From contig QKAU01000006.1 in the NCBI GenBank assembly GCA_003246265.1, positions 172,166 to 236,165 of the forward strand: a stretch of 64,000 bases of DNA. Direction: 5' to 3'. Positions 63,936-64,000 of the stretch are shown here, one piece after another (position 1 is the stretch's first letter; each line of letters begins with the position of its first letter). The notes under the pieces were generated by a model. The model saw only the letters and a program-made list of their open reading frames with translations, was not told the DNA's origin and did no database searches. The stretch is from Kiritimatiellales bacterium. GTDB taxonomy: Bacteria > Verrucomicrobiota > Kiritimatiellia > Kiritimatiellales > Pontiellaceae. The position numbers and the translations under genes are program-made.

Positions 63936-64000
63936 GCATCAATATCACGATATATTGCGGCGCCCAACTAAGAAATACCTTATTTTTGCTGAGATTTTTG

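Noticed and set aside
63823..63968. A complete attC or attI site
   Set aside because: Two core-like heptamers exist but the paired arms and spacing of an attC are absent, and the GTT lies on the integrase strand, so I report only core-like sequences.

Overview
The window is a 64-kb piece of a GC-rich bacterial chromosome (roughly 60-65% G+C by eye), packed with single-copy housekeeping and accessory genes on both strands. There is no rRNA, CRISPR array, complete insertion sequence or prophage, and no gene-free gap exceeds 300 bases. The gene content (B12-dependent ribonucleotide reductase, NfnAB, GldG-type ABC operon, sialate O-acetylesterase, HAMP-less PAS sensor kinases, an integron-type integrase) and the protein style suggest the PVC superphylum, possibly Kiritimatiellota/Verrucomicrobiota. 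That placement is inference; no rRNA or ribosomal protein is available to confirm it.

Layout. 1-4.8 kb: a 5'-truncated PAS/coiled-coil sensor whose kinase core looks inactivated, a GH18-type secreted hydrolase and a small membrane protein. 4.8-6.7 kb: purDE. 6.8-11.3 kb: an ABC-2 exporter operon (ATPase, permease, GldG-like, DUF4340). 11.5-12.8 kb: three tandem Hsp20 chaperones. 13-14.4 kb: a SelW-like protein, a small membrane protein and a frameshifted sirtuin. 14.5-16.8 kb: class II ribonucleotide reductase with two NrdR-like boxes upstream. 17-21.7 kb: a PLP enzyme, a glycosyltransferase and a lipoprotein M1 aminopeptidase. 21.9-27.8 kb: a four-gene cluster of circularly permuted ATP-grasp, alpha-E and transglutaminase proteins. 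27.8-36.4 kb: shikimate kinase, Dabb protein, HrpA helicase, HAD phosphatase, CBS protein, HypA, TrmB and a tRNA-Gly. 36.4-49.3 kb: pgi, tail-specific protease, hisF, sialate esterase, larC, radC, dut, purN, a kelch protein and an NSS transporter with its MetS-like partner. 49.3-60.8 kb: infA, a PilT-like ATPase, a hybrid sensor kinase, Nfu, a DUF368 (PopT) protein, lipA, nfnBA and coaX-nadC-perM. 60.9-63.8 kb: a phospholipase-D lipoprotein and an integron integrase whose upstream region runs to the window end.

The most unusual signals are non-coding. (i) A 54-bp palindromic-ended repeat (GGTAGGG...CCCTRCC) occurs once between convergent genes (40374-40427) and once in frame inside the phospholipase-D gene (61535-61588), where it adds exactly 18 codons. 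(ii) Five copies of the heptamer CACTAAT or its complement, spaced 9-15 bp apart (mostly about 10 bp), lie in the dut/purN divergent promoter. (iii) A 26-bp perfect palindrome and a related one lie upstream of the integrase. (iv) A hairpin covers the translation start of hisF. (v) A -10-like hexamer lies exactly 6 bp before the ATG of three genes without a Shine-Dalgarno, suggesting leaderless mRNAs.

Several units work together: purD, purE and purN (purine synthesis); nrdJ and dut (dNTP supply); coaX, nadC and nfnAB (cofactor and reducing-power supply); hypA and larC (nickel chemistry); and the ATP-grasp/alpha-E/transglutaminase cluster, which probably makes or trims an unknown peptide-like product.
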